The position numbers and the translations under genes were made by a program. Below, one piece after another: positions 30,721-39,478 of a stretch of DNA of 64,000 bases. The notes under the pieces are model-generated. The model ran no database searches and had not been told where the DNA came from. It saw only the letters and a list, made by a program, of their open reading frames with translations. The stretch is from NCBI RefSeq assembly GCF_001636345.1, contig NZ_KV440945.1:1899631-1963630 (forward strand). The letters run 5' to 3'. This stretch comes from Cytobacillus gottheilii. Its GTDB lineage: Bacteria; Bacillota; Bacilli; Bacillales; Cytobacillaceae. Each line of letters begins with the position of its first letter. Position 1 is the first letter of the stretch.

Positions 30721-31263
30721 TTGACGGCCCCTGTATCTGTCAACGAAAAAAAAGATTTTATTCGCTGGTTTTTGAATCACTATCAACTGAAGAGACGGGA
30801 ATGTGTCTGGATTTTAAACTATCTGATGAGTCATGATGGTTTAATGGAGAAGGTTCATTTTGTGGACCAGGCACAATATTGTCCGCGAGGTTTAATCATG
30901 TCAGCACATTGTGTAGATGAAGCGCCTTTTCGCTTTTATAAAGGCAATGTGATGACAACTGACGCGGAAAAGTCGTTTCATGACATCCGGCTAAACAGAG
31001 AAGAAGAGATTTATATTCAGTTAAACTTCCATGCGTCAAATCAAGCCCATCAGTATGCAGCTGTACTCGAAGAGAATCCATTTATGCCGAAGAAGCTGCA
31101 AATAAGTGATAAGGACCGTATCATAGCGGAAAGATTCCTTACTGAGAGCATTGAGAAATTTCAAAAAGAAAAATTGCTGTCCCTTATTGATGAGGCATTA
31201 GATCGTCATGATAAGGAAGCATTTGCAGCTTTAACAGATCAATTAAAAAAACTTAAAAAGTGA
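30721..31263 (+). CDS. ypiB: YpiB, UPF0302-family protein
   Basis: 180 residues with a TTG start behind GAGGAGGG. UPF0302 proteins are soluble and of unknown function; the N-terminal ~100 residues ([20 protein letters not shown]) form the conserved domain and the C-terminal ~40 residues are a charged helix ([20 protein letters not shown]). It lies between ypiA and ypiF and is followed by a terminator. Confidence 0.88.
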   Translation: MTAPVSVNEKKDFIRWFLNHYQLKRRECVWILNYLMSHDGLMEKVHFVDQAQYCPRGLIMSAHCVDEAPFRFYKGNVMTTDAEKSFHDIRLNREEEIYIQLNFHASNQAHQYAAVLEENPFMPKKLQISDKDRIIAERFLTESIEKFQKEKLLSLIDEALDRHDKEAFAALTDQLKKLKK

Positions 31264-31268
31264 TAGAA

Positions 31269-31305
31269 AGAGTCTGTACAATTGTGCAGGCTTATTTTTT
31301 TTAAT
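31269..31305 (+). terminator. Terminator of ypiA-ypiB
   Basis: Arms AGTCTGTAC and GTGCAGGCT with two G-T wobbles, loop AATT, then TATTTTTTTT. Confidence 0.85.
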
Positions 31306-31446
31306 GGATACTTATATTTTTTCGATTAGACTTCTGCTGAAACATACACATTATTGTAAAAATGCATTCGCTGAAATAGGATCATTGTTGCCGTTTCCTG
31401 GACATGTTATGATTAGCTAAAATAGTATCTTTTTGGGGTGATTTGG

Positions 31447-31911
31447 GTGAAGTGGAATTCAGAGGACATTGAAATGTTTATAAAGGAAAAACAATATATT
31501 GATACAGTTGTTCTGCCTTTATATCCTGTCTCTTTCGGCGATGATATTAAGCAGGCTGTAGGCATTACAGAGTTCATATCATTGCTCTCCGTTCAATTAG
31601 AGAGACAATTTAAAGGGAGATTATTAATGCTTCCTGGTTTTTCCTATTTAAAGAATGCAAATGAAGATAAACTTGTCAGTGATATTAAGCACTGGGAAAC
31701 AGAGTTAATGTCACAAGGATTTTCACATGTTTTCTATGTAACTAGTGACAGTAATTGGAAAATTCATGAAGGAAACCTGGAAGGTGACTTGATCTGGCTG
31801 CCTTCGCTGCCATTAGAACATATGGAGGAGAAATATAAAAATCAAATTCTGGAAGATCAAGTGAAACAGCTATTGAATTTATTTGTCCGGAAATGGCAAA
31901 ATAATGAATGA
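31447..31911 (+). CDS. ypiF: YpiF, DUF2487-family protein
   Basis: 154 residues from GTG 31447, chosen because GGGGTGAT lies 5 bp upstream; GTG 31438 overlaps that site. Soluble, function unknown (DUF2487). It precedes the qcr operon in Bacillus. Conserved-looking segments are KEKQYIDTVVLPLYPVSFG and PGFSYL. A 148-bp gap with a sigma-A promoter separates it from qcrA. Confidence 0.82.
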   Translation: MKWNSEDIEMFIKEKQYIDTVVLPLYPVSFGDDIKQAVGITEFISLLSVQLERQFKGRLLMLPGFSYLKNANEDKLVSDIKHWETELMSQGFSHVFYVTSDSNWKIHEGNLEGDLIWLPSLPLEHMEEKYKNQILEDQVKQLLNLFVRKWQNNE

Positions 31912-31957
31912 AAGCAATATTAATCACTTTGTTTCCATCTTTGTGCACAGGATTATA

Positions 31958-31986
31958 TTGACCTTACATAATTATTGATATATCAT
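31958..31986 (+). promoter_or_regulatory. Promoter of the qcrABC operon
   Basis: TTGACC (31958-31963), 17 bp, TATCAT (31981-31986). It lies about 75 bp before the qcrA start. Confidence 0.6.
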
Positions 31987-32059
31987 TGGTATGTCCTAGT
32001 TTTATATTGTGTTGAATTATGTCCGTTGGACTCAACTTCATAATAGAGGGGGGAAAAGT

Positions 32060-32566
32060 ATGAGCAAAAATCGTGTTTCAAGACGTCAATTCCTAAACTA
32101 TACTCTTACTGGTGTAGGCGGTTTCATGGCAGCTGGGATGTTAATGCCTATGGTTCGCTTTGCAGTGGATCCTGTTTTGCAGCATAAGGGTGAAAGCGAT
32201 TTTATTCCAACAAAACAAAAGATTTCTGAAATCACTGAAGTACCAACAAGAGTTGATTACACATTTGAACAAGTGGATGCATGGTACACTTCTGAAGTTA
32301 CTGGATCTGCTTGGGTTTACAGAGATGAAAATGGAGAAGTTGTAGCCTTATCACCTGTTTGTAAACATCTAGGCTGTGTAGTTGACTGGAATTCGGACGA
32401 GTCAAATCCTGAACACTTCTATTGTCCTTGTCATGGTGGATTATATACAAAGGATGGTACGAATGTGCCTGGAACTCCTCCAATTGCTCCACTCGATGTA
32501 TTTCCAATTCAAGATGTAGACGGCTATTTGCATTTAGGTAAAGCAGAACCGCGAAAGGGGGCGTAA
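32060..32566 (+). CDS. qcrA: Menaquinol:cytochrome c reductase, Rieske iron-sulfur subunit
   Basis: 168 residues from ATG 32060 behind GAGGGGGG. One N-terminal membrane helix preceded by the twin-arginine-like SRRQFLNYTLTG, as in other Rieske proteins exported by Tat. The 2Fe-2S ligands are clear: CKHLGC and CPCHGG. It accepts electrons from menaquinol on the outer face of the membrane. First gene of qcrABC. Confidence 0.97.
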   Translation: MSKNRVSRRQFLNYTLTGVGGFMAAGMLMPMVRFAVDPVLQHKGESDFIPTKQKISEITEVPTRVDYTFEQVDAWYTSEVTGSAWVYRDENGEVVALSPVCKHLGCVVDWNSDESNPEHFYCPCHGGLYTKDGTNVPGTPPIAPLDVFPIQDVDGYLHLGKAEPRKGA

Positions 32567-32569
32567 TCA

Positions 32570-33244
32570 TTGTTAAACAAAATTTATGATTGGGTAGATG
32601 AGCGTTTAGATATTACGCCAATCTGGCGGGATATCGCTGACCACGAAGTGCCTGAGCATGTTAACCCGGCGCATCATTTTTCTGCGTTTGTCTATTGCTT
32701 TGGCGGTCTGACGTTTTTCGTAACTGTAATTCAAATACTATCTGGTATGTTCTTATCTATGTACTATGTTCCAGATATTCAAAATGCTTGGGAATCGGTT
32801 TATTATTTGCAAAACCACGTAGCATTTGGACAAATTGTCCGTGGAATGCACCACTGGGGAGCAAGCTTAGTTATTGTCATGATGTTCTTACATACGCTGC
32901 GAGTATTTTTCCAAGGCGCTTATAAAAAGCCTCGTGAATTGAACTGGGTTGTTGGTGTACTTATTTTCTTCGTAATGCTGGCACTTGGTCTAACTGGTTA
33001 TTTATTGCCGTGGGATATGAAAGCGTTATTTGCTACAAAGGTTACAATTCAAATTGTTGAATCGACACCGCTGATCGGGGAATACCTGAAAATTCTAATC
33101 GCAGGAGATGCAGATATTGTTGGTGCGCAAACTATTACAAGATTCTTTGCTATCCATGTTTTCTTCTTGCCTGCTGCATTATTTGCTTTAATGGCGGCCC
33201 ACTTTATCATGATTCGAAAGCAGGGTATTTCTGGACCGTTGTAA
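32570..33244 (+). CDS. qcrB: Menaquinol:cytochrome c reductase, cytochrome b subunit
   Basis: 224 residues, the length of the b6f-type short cytochrome b (four helices). Haem b histidines sit in GMHHWGASL with HTLRVF and in the C-terminal AIHVFFLP. Cys43 (VYCFGG) is the known covalent attachment site of the extra haem c in Bacillus b6c complexes. TTG start at 32570, 3 bp after qcrA and behind AAAGGGGG. Confidence 0.97.
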   Translation: MLNKIYDWVDERLDITPIWRDIADHEVPEHVNPAHHFSAFVYCFGGLTFFVTVIQILSGMFLSMYYVPDIQNAWESVYYLQNHVAFGQIVRGMHHWGASLVIVMMFLHTLRVFFQGAYKKPRELNWVVGVLIFFVMLALGLTGYLLPWDMKALFATKVTIQIVESTPLIGEYLKILIAGDADIVGAQTITRFFAIHVFFLPAALFALMAAHFIMIRKQGISGPL

Positions 33245-33279
33245 AATTAAAATAATGAACGAAGGAGGGGAATTACCCA

Positions 33280-34044
33280 ATGCATCGCGGAAAAGGTATG
33301 AAATTTGTAGGAGATTCACGTGTTCCTGCTGAGCGTAAGCCGAATATTCCTAAAGATTATTCGGAATATCCGGGGAAAACAGAGGCATTCTGGCCAAACT
33401 TCCTTTTAAAAGAGTGGATGGTTGGAGCTGTATTCCTAATTGGGTTCTTATGCTTAACTATTGCACACCAGCCTCCATTAGAGAAGATAGCTGATCCAAG
33501 TGATACAGCCTATATTCCATTGCCAGACTGGTATTTCTTATTCTTATATCAATTACTGAAATATACGTATGCATCTGGTCCGTACAATGCGATTGGAGCA
33601 TTCATTATTCCAGGCTTGGCGTTTGGAGCTCTTTTACTGGCTCCATTCATTGACCGCGGACCTGAACGCCGTCCATCAAAGCGTCCATTAGCAACAGGTT
33701 TTATGTTATTGGCGCTTGCAGGTATTACATTCTTAACTTGGGAATCTGTTGCTCACCATGATTGGGAAGCAGCGGCACAGCAAGGAAAGATCGTAGCGGA
33801 AGCTGAGATTGATACAACTGCAGAAGGATATGCACTTCTAGAAGCTAACACATGCTTGTCATGTCACGGCACTGAACTGCAAGGTGCAGCTGGTCCTGCA
33901 TTAATTGACGTTGAACTAACTCCTGAAGAAATTAAAGAAGTTATTCAAAACGGTCGTGGCGCAATGCCAGGTGGCCTATTTGCAGGCACAGAGGAAGAAC
34001 TTGATAAGCTAGTAGAATTTATTGATAGCGTAGAGAGTGAATAA
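33280..34044 (+). CDS. qcrC: Menaquinol:cytochrome c reductase, subunit IV/cytochrome c fusion
   Basis: 254 residues. The N-terminal ~150 residues are three membrane helices equivalent to subunit IV of b6f complexes (LPDWYFLFLYQLLKY). The C-terminal domain is a c-type cytochrome with CLSCH as haem site and Met in GRGAMPGGLF as likely sixth ligand. This fusion is characteristic of Bacillus. AAGGAGGGG precedes the ATG. A terminator and then a group II intron follow directly. Confidence 0.96.
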   Translation: MHRGKGMKFVGDSRVPAERKPNIPKDYSEYPGKTEAFWPNFLLKEWMVGAVFLIGFLCLTIAHQPPLEKIADPSDTAYIPLPDWYFLFLYQLLKYTYASGPYNAIGAFIIPGLAFGALLLAPFIDRGPERRPSKRPLATGFMLLALAGITFLTWESVAHHDWEAAAQQGKIVAEAEIDTTAEGYALLEANTCLSCHGTELQGAAGPALIDVELTPEEIKEVIQNGRGAMPGGLFAGTEEELDKLVEFIDSVESE

Positions 34045-34054
34045 TGTAATTAAA

Positions 34055-34088
34055 AACCGGTATGTCAATTGACTGCCGGTTCTTTATT
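34055..34088 (+). terminator. Terminator of qcrABC, intron insertion target
   Basis: Outer arms AACCGG / CCGGTT and inner GTCAA / TTGAC, followed by CTTTATT. The group II intron starts exactly behind this T-rich tail. Confidence 0.85.
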
Positions 34089-35979
34089 GTGTGCCCGGCA
34101 TGGGTGCAGGCTCTAGGGTGCGAGTCCCGAACGGCGAAGGCAGTAGTAGCCGTAGCTTAAGACAAGGATATGCGGGGTGACCCTCCTATCTGAAGGAAGT
34201 CGGCGGCAAACTTCCGCTCTGAGGAACACGAATCTCATATGAGGCTAGATGACATTGGGTGAGTCTGCAATACAAGACAAAGTCCATACTGCCAAAGGTG
34301 TCACATAGTAAATGAGGCGGAGACATGGAAGGAAAGTCTGTACTCTTACCCGGGGAGAACCTGTCGATATGCCGTACTCATGCGGTAAGCCTATCCGTGA
34401 GGATAAGTTGAACGACAGGCGTCAGCAGAAGCCATAGTACTTATTCGCTTAAGAGGATAAGGAAGGGCTGAACCGGTTATGGAAAATAGGAACTAGGCGT
34501 ATCTTTCCATTCGATGAAACAGAAAACATAGTACCTGTTTAATGAAAGAAACGGTGAATCCGCGGGGGTCATTAAACAGGGTGGAGAATGAAAAGGACAC
34601 AAACAGAACACCTATTTACGCGGGAGGTTATATCAATGTTAATGGAACGAATCATGTCACGGGAAAACCTACTTAATGCGATTAAAAGAGTAGAAAAGAA
34701 TAAGGGAAAACATGGAGTGGACGAAATGCCCGTCACTGCTCTTCGTGGACATATTATGCTCAACTGGAGCGAACTGCGAAAATCCCTCTTCGAGGGAACC
34801 TATATCCCATCCCCCGTCCGTCGAGTCGAAATCCCGAAACCAGACGGCAAAGGGAAGAGGAAACTGGGAATCCCAACCGTGACAGACCGTTTCATTCAAC
34901 AAGCAATCACCCAAGTGCTTACCAGAATGTATGACCCTAGTTTCTCTGAATGTAGCTTCGGCTTTCGCCCTAACAGGCGAGCGCACCAGGCTGTTAAATT
35001 AGCCCAAAGCTATATAGAAGAGGGTTATCGATGGGTAGTCGACATTGACCTTGAAAAGTTCTTTGACAAGGTTAACCACGATAGATTAATGAGTAAATTA
35101 GCCATGAGGATAAAGGATAGTACTCTCCTCAAACTAATAAGACGGTTCTTAACCTCTGGTGTTATGGAAGGCGGACTTGTCAGTCCTAACCTTGAGGGGA
35201 CACCGCAAGGTGGACCTTTAAGCCCTTTACTTTCGAATATTGTGTTGGATGAACTGGATAAAGAACTGGAGCGCAGAGGACATCGCTTTGTCCGCTACGC
35301 CGATGATTGTAATATCTATGTGAAATCTAAAAGAGCTGGAGAAAGAGTTATGAAGGCAATGACCCATTTTATCGAGAGGAATCTTAAACTGAAGGTTAAC
35401 AAGGATAAAAGTGCTGTAGACCGCCCTTGGAAAAGGAAATTTCTTGGGTTCAGTTTTACAAGTAATCTAAAACCGAAGGTGAGAATATCTCCCCAATCAG
35501 TTAAACGGTTTAAAGATAAAATAAGAAAGCTTACAAGCAGACGAAGGTCAATTGCCATGGAAGATAGGATTCATAACCTTAACCAATATCTAGTGGGATG
35601 GGTTAATTATTATCATTTAGCAGATACCCGTTCAGTAATCGCAAAACTCGAAGGATGGCTTAATCGAAGGTTAAGAATGATTCGATGGAAGGAATGGAAA
35701 CTTCCCCAAACGAAGGTCAAGAAACTTATTAAACTAGGTGTTTCGAAAGGGAAAGCATATGAATGGGGAAATACAAGAAAGGCTTATTGGAGGATATCCA
35801 AAAGTCCAATTCTTCATAAAACATTAGGGAAAGCCTACTGGCTTTCCCTTGGGTTAAAAAGTATTTCTGCTAGATATGACTTACAGCGTTCGACTTAATC
35901 GGAACCGCCGTATACGGAACCGTACGTACGGTGGTGTGAGAGGGATAAATGGAGGTTAATCGCCTCCCCCTATCTCAAT
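34089..35979 (+). mobile_element. Group IIC intron (Oceanobacillus iheyensis type), about 1.89 kb
   Basis: The 5' end GTGTGCCCGGCATGGGTGC is the canonical start. GAACACGAA, GAGGCTAG and TTACCCGGGGAG in domain I resemble those I recall for the structurally solved O. iheyensis group IIC ribozyme. Domain IV encodes the reverse transcriptase. Domain V lies at about 35902-35936 (GAACCGCCGTATACGG, then CCGTACGTACGGTGG), and domain VI at about 35938-35977 with a possible branch-point A. The 3' boundary is AT at 35978-35979 or one base further. Insertion behind a terminator stem-loop is the known preference of class C introns. All parts appear intact. Confidence 0.92.
34588..35898 (+). CDS. ltrA: Group II intron reverse transcriptase/maturase
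   Basis: 436 residues. Fingers-palm motifs of group II RTs run in order: RRVEIPKPDGKGKRKLGIPT, FGFRPNRRAHQA, VDIDLEKFFDKVNH, GTPQGGPLSPLLSNIVLDEL, and the active-site YADD in VRYADDCNIYV. The maturase (X) domain and a short C-terminal DNA-binding region follow (YLVGWVNYYHLAD). No HNH endonuclease domain is seen, as expected for class C. GGTGGAG lies just before the ATG. The frame is uninterrupted, so the intron may still be mobile. Confidence 0.95.
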   Translation: MKRTQTEHLFTREVISMLMERIMSRENLLNAIKRVEKNKGKHGVDEMPVTALRGHIMLNWSELRKSLFEGTYIPSPVRRVEIPKPDGKGKRKLGIPTVTDRFIQQAITQVLTRMYDPSFSECSFGFRPNRRAHQAVKLAQSYIEEGYRWVVDIDLEKFFDKVNHDRLMSKLAMRIKDSTLLKLIRRFLTSGVMEGGLVSPNLEGTPQGGPLSPLLSNIVLDELDKELERRGHRFVRYADDCNIYVKSKRAGERVMKAMTHFIERNLKLKVNKDKSAVDRPWKRKFLGFSFTSNLKPKVRISPQSVKRFKDKIRKLTSRRRSIAMEDRIHNLNQYLVGWVNYYHLADTRSVIAKLEGWLNRRLRMIRWKEWKLPQTKVKKLIKLGVSKGKAYEWGNTRKAYWRISKSPILHKTLGKAYWLSLGLKSISARYDLQRST

Positions 35980-36097
35980 TGGTTCTGAACCTGCTGCTGA
36001 GTAAACCATAAGCAAAAAAAGCTATGACCTTTATGTTGCTGTTGTAAATGGAATACTTTATGATAAAAGAGAAATTTAGGTAGAGATGAGGTAAGTT

Positions 36098-36697
36098 ATG
36101 AAATGGCTATTTCCGTTTTTTGCTAATCGTACCATTCTGTTATTACTGTTATTAATTAATATAGGAGGAACTATTTACGGTTATATATGGTATGAAGGGC
36201 AGCTTGTCGAGACACCCCTGCATTTTCTTCCATTTGTTCCGGATAGTCCTACTGCAAGTTTATTTTTTGTGTTTGTTCTTATTGCTTTTTTGCTGGGGAA
36301 AAATTGGCCGCTATTTGAAGCTCTTGCCATTGTGACCTTAGTGAAATATGGTGTATGGGCGGTTGTTATGAATCTGCTTGTCTTCCAAGTCACTGGTGAT
36401 ATTCAGCCTGCAGCTCTTATGCTGATTTTTTCACACGGTGCTATGGCGGTTCAAGGGATTTTATACGCACCCTTTTATCGTTTGAAAACATGGCACTTAG
36501 TTGCTGCTGGAGTCTGGACATTGCATAATGACGTGATTGATTATGTCTTTTTTATGCTGCCGAGATATCCAACCTTGGATTTATACATACCTGAAATCGG
36601 ATACTTTACATTTTGGCTCAGTATTTTCTGTATAGCACTGACCTATTACTTATGTTTGCGAAAAAAATCCTTTCAATTAACTATTACATATAATTAA
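36098..36697 (+). CDS. ypjA: YpjA, DUF1405 membrane protein
   Basis: 199 residues with about five hydrophobic helices; soluble parts are minimal. DUF1405 proteins have unknown function. In B. subtilis ypjA lies directly behind qcrC, so the group II intron has been inserted into that junction. GAGATGAGGT precedes the ATG. The conserved segment LPFVPDSPTASLFF is visible near residue 50. Confidence 0.85.
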   Translation: MKWLFPFFANRTILLLLLLINIGGTIYGYIWYEGQLVETPLHFLPFVPDSPTASLFFVFVLIAFLLGKNWPLFEALAIVTLVKYGVWAVVMNLLVFQVTGDIQPAALMLIFSHGAMAVQGILYAPFYRLKTWHLVAAGVWTLHNDVIDYVFFMLPRYPTLDLYIPEIGYFTFWLSIFCIALTYYLCLRKKSFQLTITYN

Positions 36698-36801
36698 GGA
36701 TCTCGCTAGACTCTATGGGTGCATGAAATTGTCGGGATAAGAGACGATACTTGTTTTATTTTCCCTGTACAATCATATATTGTACAAAGGGAGGGTTTCA
36801 T

Positions 36802-37572
36802 GTGTTCAGAAGAAAGAGGAAGGGACTGTTTAAAGGACCTTTACCAGCTAAGCATGTATTCTTCATTTCGTTAATCCTTTTTGTCCTTCTTACTTTTTTT
36901 GGTCTTCTTATGATTGATGAACAAATTGAACCAGTATTAATGGATATTGCTGAAACACGGGCGAAGCAATTCTCAGCTCAAGCCATTAATGATGCCATTA
37001 CAAAGGAATTATCGGAAACGATTGATGTAAACGAATTAATTGTTCGCCATGGTGATGGTGAAAATGCGCCTTACAGCTTTAATCAGCAGGTTGTAAACAA
37101 AGTGATGTCAGATACGAACCGGATGGTGCAGGAATATCTGGATTTAGTTGAGCAGGGTGAATTAGAGCAATTTGAAGCCTTTCGCAATGATTCCTATATT
37201 GATTATGAAGCTTCTCATAAGGAAAAAGGGATTATCTATCGAATCCCGCTTGGAATGGCTACAAAGCAAACATTATTCTCTAATCTAGGGCCAAAAGTGC
37301 CAATTAAATTTGAGCTTTTAGGTCACTCTATGTCAAATGTGGAAACGAAAATTCTTGAAACAGGCATAAACAATACATATCTCGAAGTTTATGTGAAGGT
37401 TCAAGTGCAAATGAAGGTCATCATACCGCTTGTTGAACGAGATATCGTTATGGAAAACTCGGTGAAAGTTGGCGATTTATTTTATCCGGGTAAGGTTCCT
37501 CAATATTTTAATGGCGGAAGCAGCGGGCAAGGAGATGTTAACCCTGTCATCATTCCGCAAGGCGGGAGTTAA
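36802..37572 (+). CDS. yunB: YunB-like sporulation protein
   Basis: 256 residues from GTG 36802 with AAAGGGAGGG 6 bp upstream; the frame also opens at 36751 but without a ribosome-binding site. One N-terminal membrane helix (about residues 17-40) after a very basic start (MFRRKRKGL), then an extracytoplasmic domain. Sequence and length fit YunB, a sigma-E-controlled protein needed for normal spore formation. In B. subtilis yunB is elsewhere on the chromosome, so its place between ypjA and ypjB is a difference. Terminator follows. Confidence 0.78.
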   Translation: MFRRKRKGLFKGPLPAKHVFFISLILFVLLTFFGLLMIDEQIEPVLMDIAETRAKQFSAQAINDAITKELSETIDVNELIVRHGDGENAPYSFNQQVVNKVMSDTNRMVQEYLDLVEQGELEQFEAFRNDSYIDYEASHKEKGIIYRIPLGMATKQTLFSNLGPKVPIKFELLGHSMSNVETKILETGINNTYLEVYVKVQVQMKVIIPLVERDIVMENSVKVGDLFYPGKVPQYFNGGSSGQGDVNPVIIPQGGS

Positions 37573-37592
37573 TATTGAAGTATATAGGAAAG

Positions 37593-37632
37593 AAACCAGA
37601 GAACGTTGCTATAGGTTCTTTGGTTTTTTTTA
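37593..37632 (+). terminator. Terminator of the yunB-like gene
   Basis: Arms AAACCAGAGAAC and GGTTCTTTGGTTT with a TTGCTATA-type loop, then a T-run. Confidence 0.8.
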
Positions 37633-37880
37633 TGGTTCGTTTGAGTCATTGAAGAATATCAATTTGCTGACTGAAAAAGAATTATGAATTCCTTCTTGAT
37701 GAGTCTCCGCATATCCATAGCCGGAGGATGTTCAGGATCTGACCAAGAAAGCAATCACCAGAGGGCGTGAAAAAGGATATACTCTCTCTAAATGGAATTG
37801 TTCACTTCATCATTTTTCATGTTCTAGCCTTGTCCATTTTCTCATACATTTTCTAATAGGGATTAGAGGAGGGACAAGGT

Positions 37881-38666
37881 ATGAAGAAACTATATTCACT
37901 ATTAATAAGCATATTATTTTTCATTCTTATGCCGTTTTCGGTGTATGCAGAAAGCAGTTCACCTGTTGATAAATTAAATGAGATATCGGACGAAGCACTT
38001 CAAATGATGAAATTGAAGCGGTATGATGATGCTAAAAGGCTGCTGGACTATTTCTCGGAACAATATGTATATGCGACAGGAAATGAGCGGCCATTTACAT
38101 CCGAAGAACTGAGAGCAGTAACGTCCACTCATCATGAAGCGCTTCAGGCTGCTGTGAGTTCTGAAATGAACTATACGGACAGAGTAAATAGCCTAACAAA
38201 ATTCCGTCTTGTTATGGATGCTGTAACATCTACATATCAGCCAATGTGGACTGAAATGGAATCACCGATCTTATCTGTTTTTAATGATGCAAAAGAGGCA
38301 GCAGAAAGTGGAGACACTGAAAAATTTCATGTTAGCTATAATTCCTTTTTAAACTTATATCATGTTGTATATCCAAGCATGAAGCTCAATATTTCTCCAG
38401 AGAGAATGCAAAATGTTGATACACAGGTTCAATATATTGACCAATATCGTCCGGATATTATATCATCAGGACAACCGAATGAGCAGCTGGAAGCATTGGA
38501 AGCCGACCTGCAGTCCATATTTGAGGATATGACAGAGGATGAAGCGGATCCATCTCTTTGGTGGGTAATCATTTCGACAGGCAGCATCATTATACTTACA
38601 TTATCCTATGTAGGCTGGAGAAAATATAACGGTGACAAGAGAAAACAAAAGAAGCAAGAGAGTTAA
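37881..38666 (+). CDS. ypjB: YpjB, sporulation-associated membrane protein
   Basis: 261 residues. Signal peptide at 1-23 (cleavage after VYA), a helical extracytoplasmic domain, and a C-terminal membrane anchor (about 232-250) ending in a basic tail KRKQKKQES. Known in B. subtilis as a sporulation gene of undefined mechanism. GAGGAGGG precedes the ATG. CATACATT at 37849 resembles a sigma-E -10 element, but I see no convincing -35 partner. Confidence 0.83.
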   Translation: MKKLYSLLISILFFILMPFSVYAESSSPVDKLNEISDEALQMMKLKRYDDAKRLLDYFSEQYVYATGNERPFTSEELRAVTSTHHEALQAAVSSEMNYTDRVNSLTKFRLVMDAVTSTYQPMWTEMESPILSVFNDAKEAAESGDTEKFHVSYNSFLNLYHVVYPSMKLNISPERMQNVDTQVQYIDQYRPDIISSGQPNEQLEALEADLQSIFEDMTEDEADPSLWWVIISTGSIIILTLSYVGWRKYNGDKRKQKKQES

Positions 38667-38741
38667 TATAATTTCTATGTTTCCATGAGAGGCCATAAGG
38701 GGAAGATAACAACAAGAAGGTAAATAACAGGAGGGGTTATT

Positions 38742-39422
38742 ATGGGAGCATATTTGATATACTTTGCCATAATTATCATCATTCCGATCTGGGCACAGTT
38801 TAAGGTAAAAGGAGCTTACAATAAATATTCAAAAGTAGCATCCTCTTCCCATATGACAGGTGCAGAGGTCGCAAGAAGAATATTAGATGCAAATGGACTT
38901 TACGATGTGAGTGTATCGGAAGTGCGCGGTCAGCTTACAGACCACTATGATCCAAGGTCTAAAGCGGTTAGACTTTCTTCAGGCAACTACCATGGCCACT
39001 CAGTGGCTGCTGCAGCCATTGCTGCTCACGAAGTAGGTCATGCTATACAGGATGCAGAGAGTTATTCGTTTTTAAGATTGCGCCATACGCTTGTTCCGGT
39101 AGCAAATATAGGTTCGAACTTTTCATGGATCTTAATTATGATTGGATTTTTTGCAGGAGCCAGCGGTTTTGTCCTGCTGGGGATTCTCTTTATGGCTGGG
39201 GCTGTATTATTTCAAGTTGTTACCCTGCCAGTCGAGTTTAACGCCTCCAATCGTGCCATGGATCAAGTCGTCTCCCTTGGTGTGATCCGCAATGATGAAG
39301 AACGTGAAACAAAAAAGGTACTAAATGCCGCAGCGTTAACATATGTTGCTGCAGCTGCAGTGGCTGTTTTGGAGCTATTGCGCCTAGTGCTCATATACAC
39401 AGGTATGCAAAGGTCTGAATAA
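38742..39422 (+). CDS. Zinc metallopeptidase, YugP family
   Basis: 226 residues with an N-terminal membrane helix, a zinc site HEVGHAIQ (HExxH) at about residue 100, and two further helices (about 125-165 and 200-220). Family M-unassigned YugP-like membrane proteases. The downstream segment NASNRAMDQV may provide the third ligand region. B. subtilis yugP lies elsewhere; here the gene is next to ypjB and the two could act together in the membrane, but this is inference from position. Confidence 0.85.
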   Translation: MGAYLIYFAIIIIIPIWAQFKVKGAYNKYSKVASSSHMTGAEVARRILDANGLYDVSVSEVRGQLTDHYDPRSKAVRLSSGNYHGHSVAAAAIAAHEVGHAIQDAESYSFLRLRHTLVPVANIGSNFSWILIMIGFFAGASGFVLLGILFMAGAVLFQVVTLPVEFNASNRAMDQVVSLGVIRNDEERETKKVLNAAALTYVAAAAVAVLELLRLVLIYTGMQRSE

Positions 39423-39428
39423 AAAAAG

Positions 39429-39463
39429 AAATACCAGGTCGGTGATGGCCTGGTATTTTTGTA
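39429..39463. terminator. Bidirectional terminator between the metallopeptidase and ypjC
   Basis: Arms AAATACCAGG and CCTGGTATTT with T residues on both strands (A-run upstream, TTTTT downstream). It serves the two convergent genes. Confidence 0.9.
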
Positions 39464-39478
39464 GTGTGTAATTCTATT

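Noticed and set aside
34588..35898. Retron or CRISPR-associated reverse transcriptase
   Set aside because: Flanking GTGTG start, domain V and VI sequences, and the maturase domain show it is a group II intron protein.
37469..37687. 72-residue frame overlapping the end of the yunB-like gene
   Set aside because: It runs through the terminator of that gene and has no start signal.
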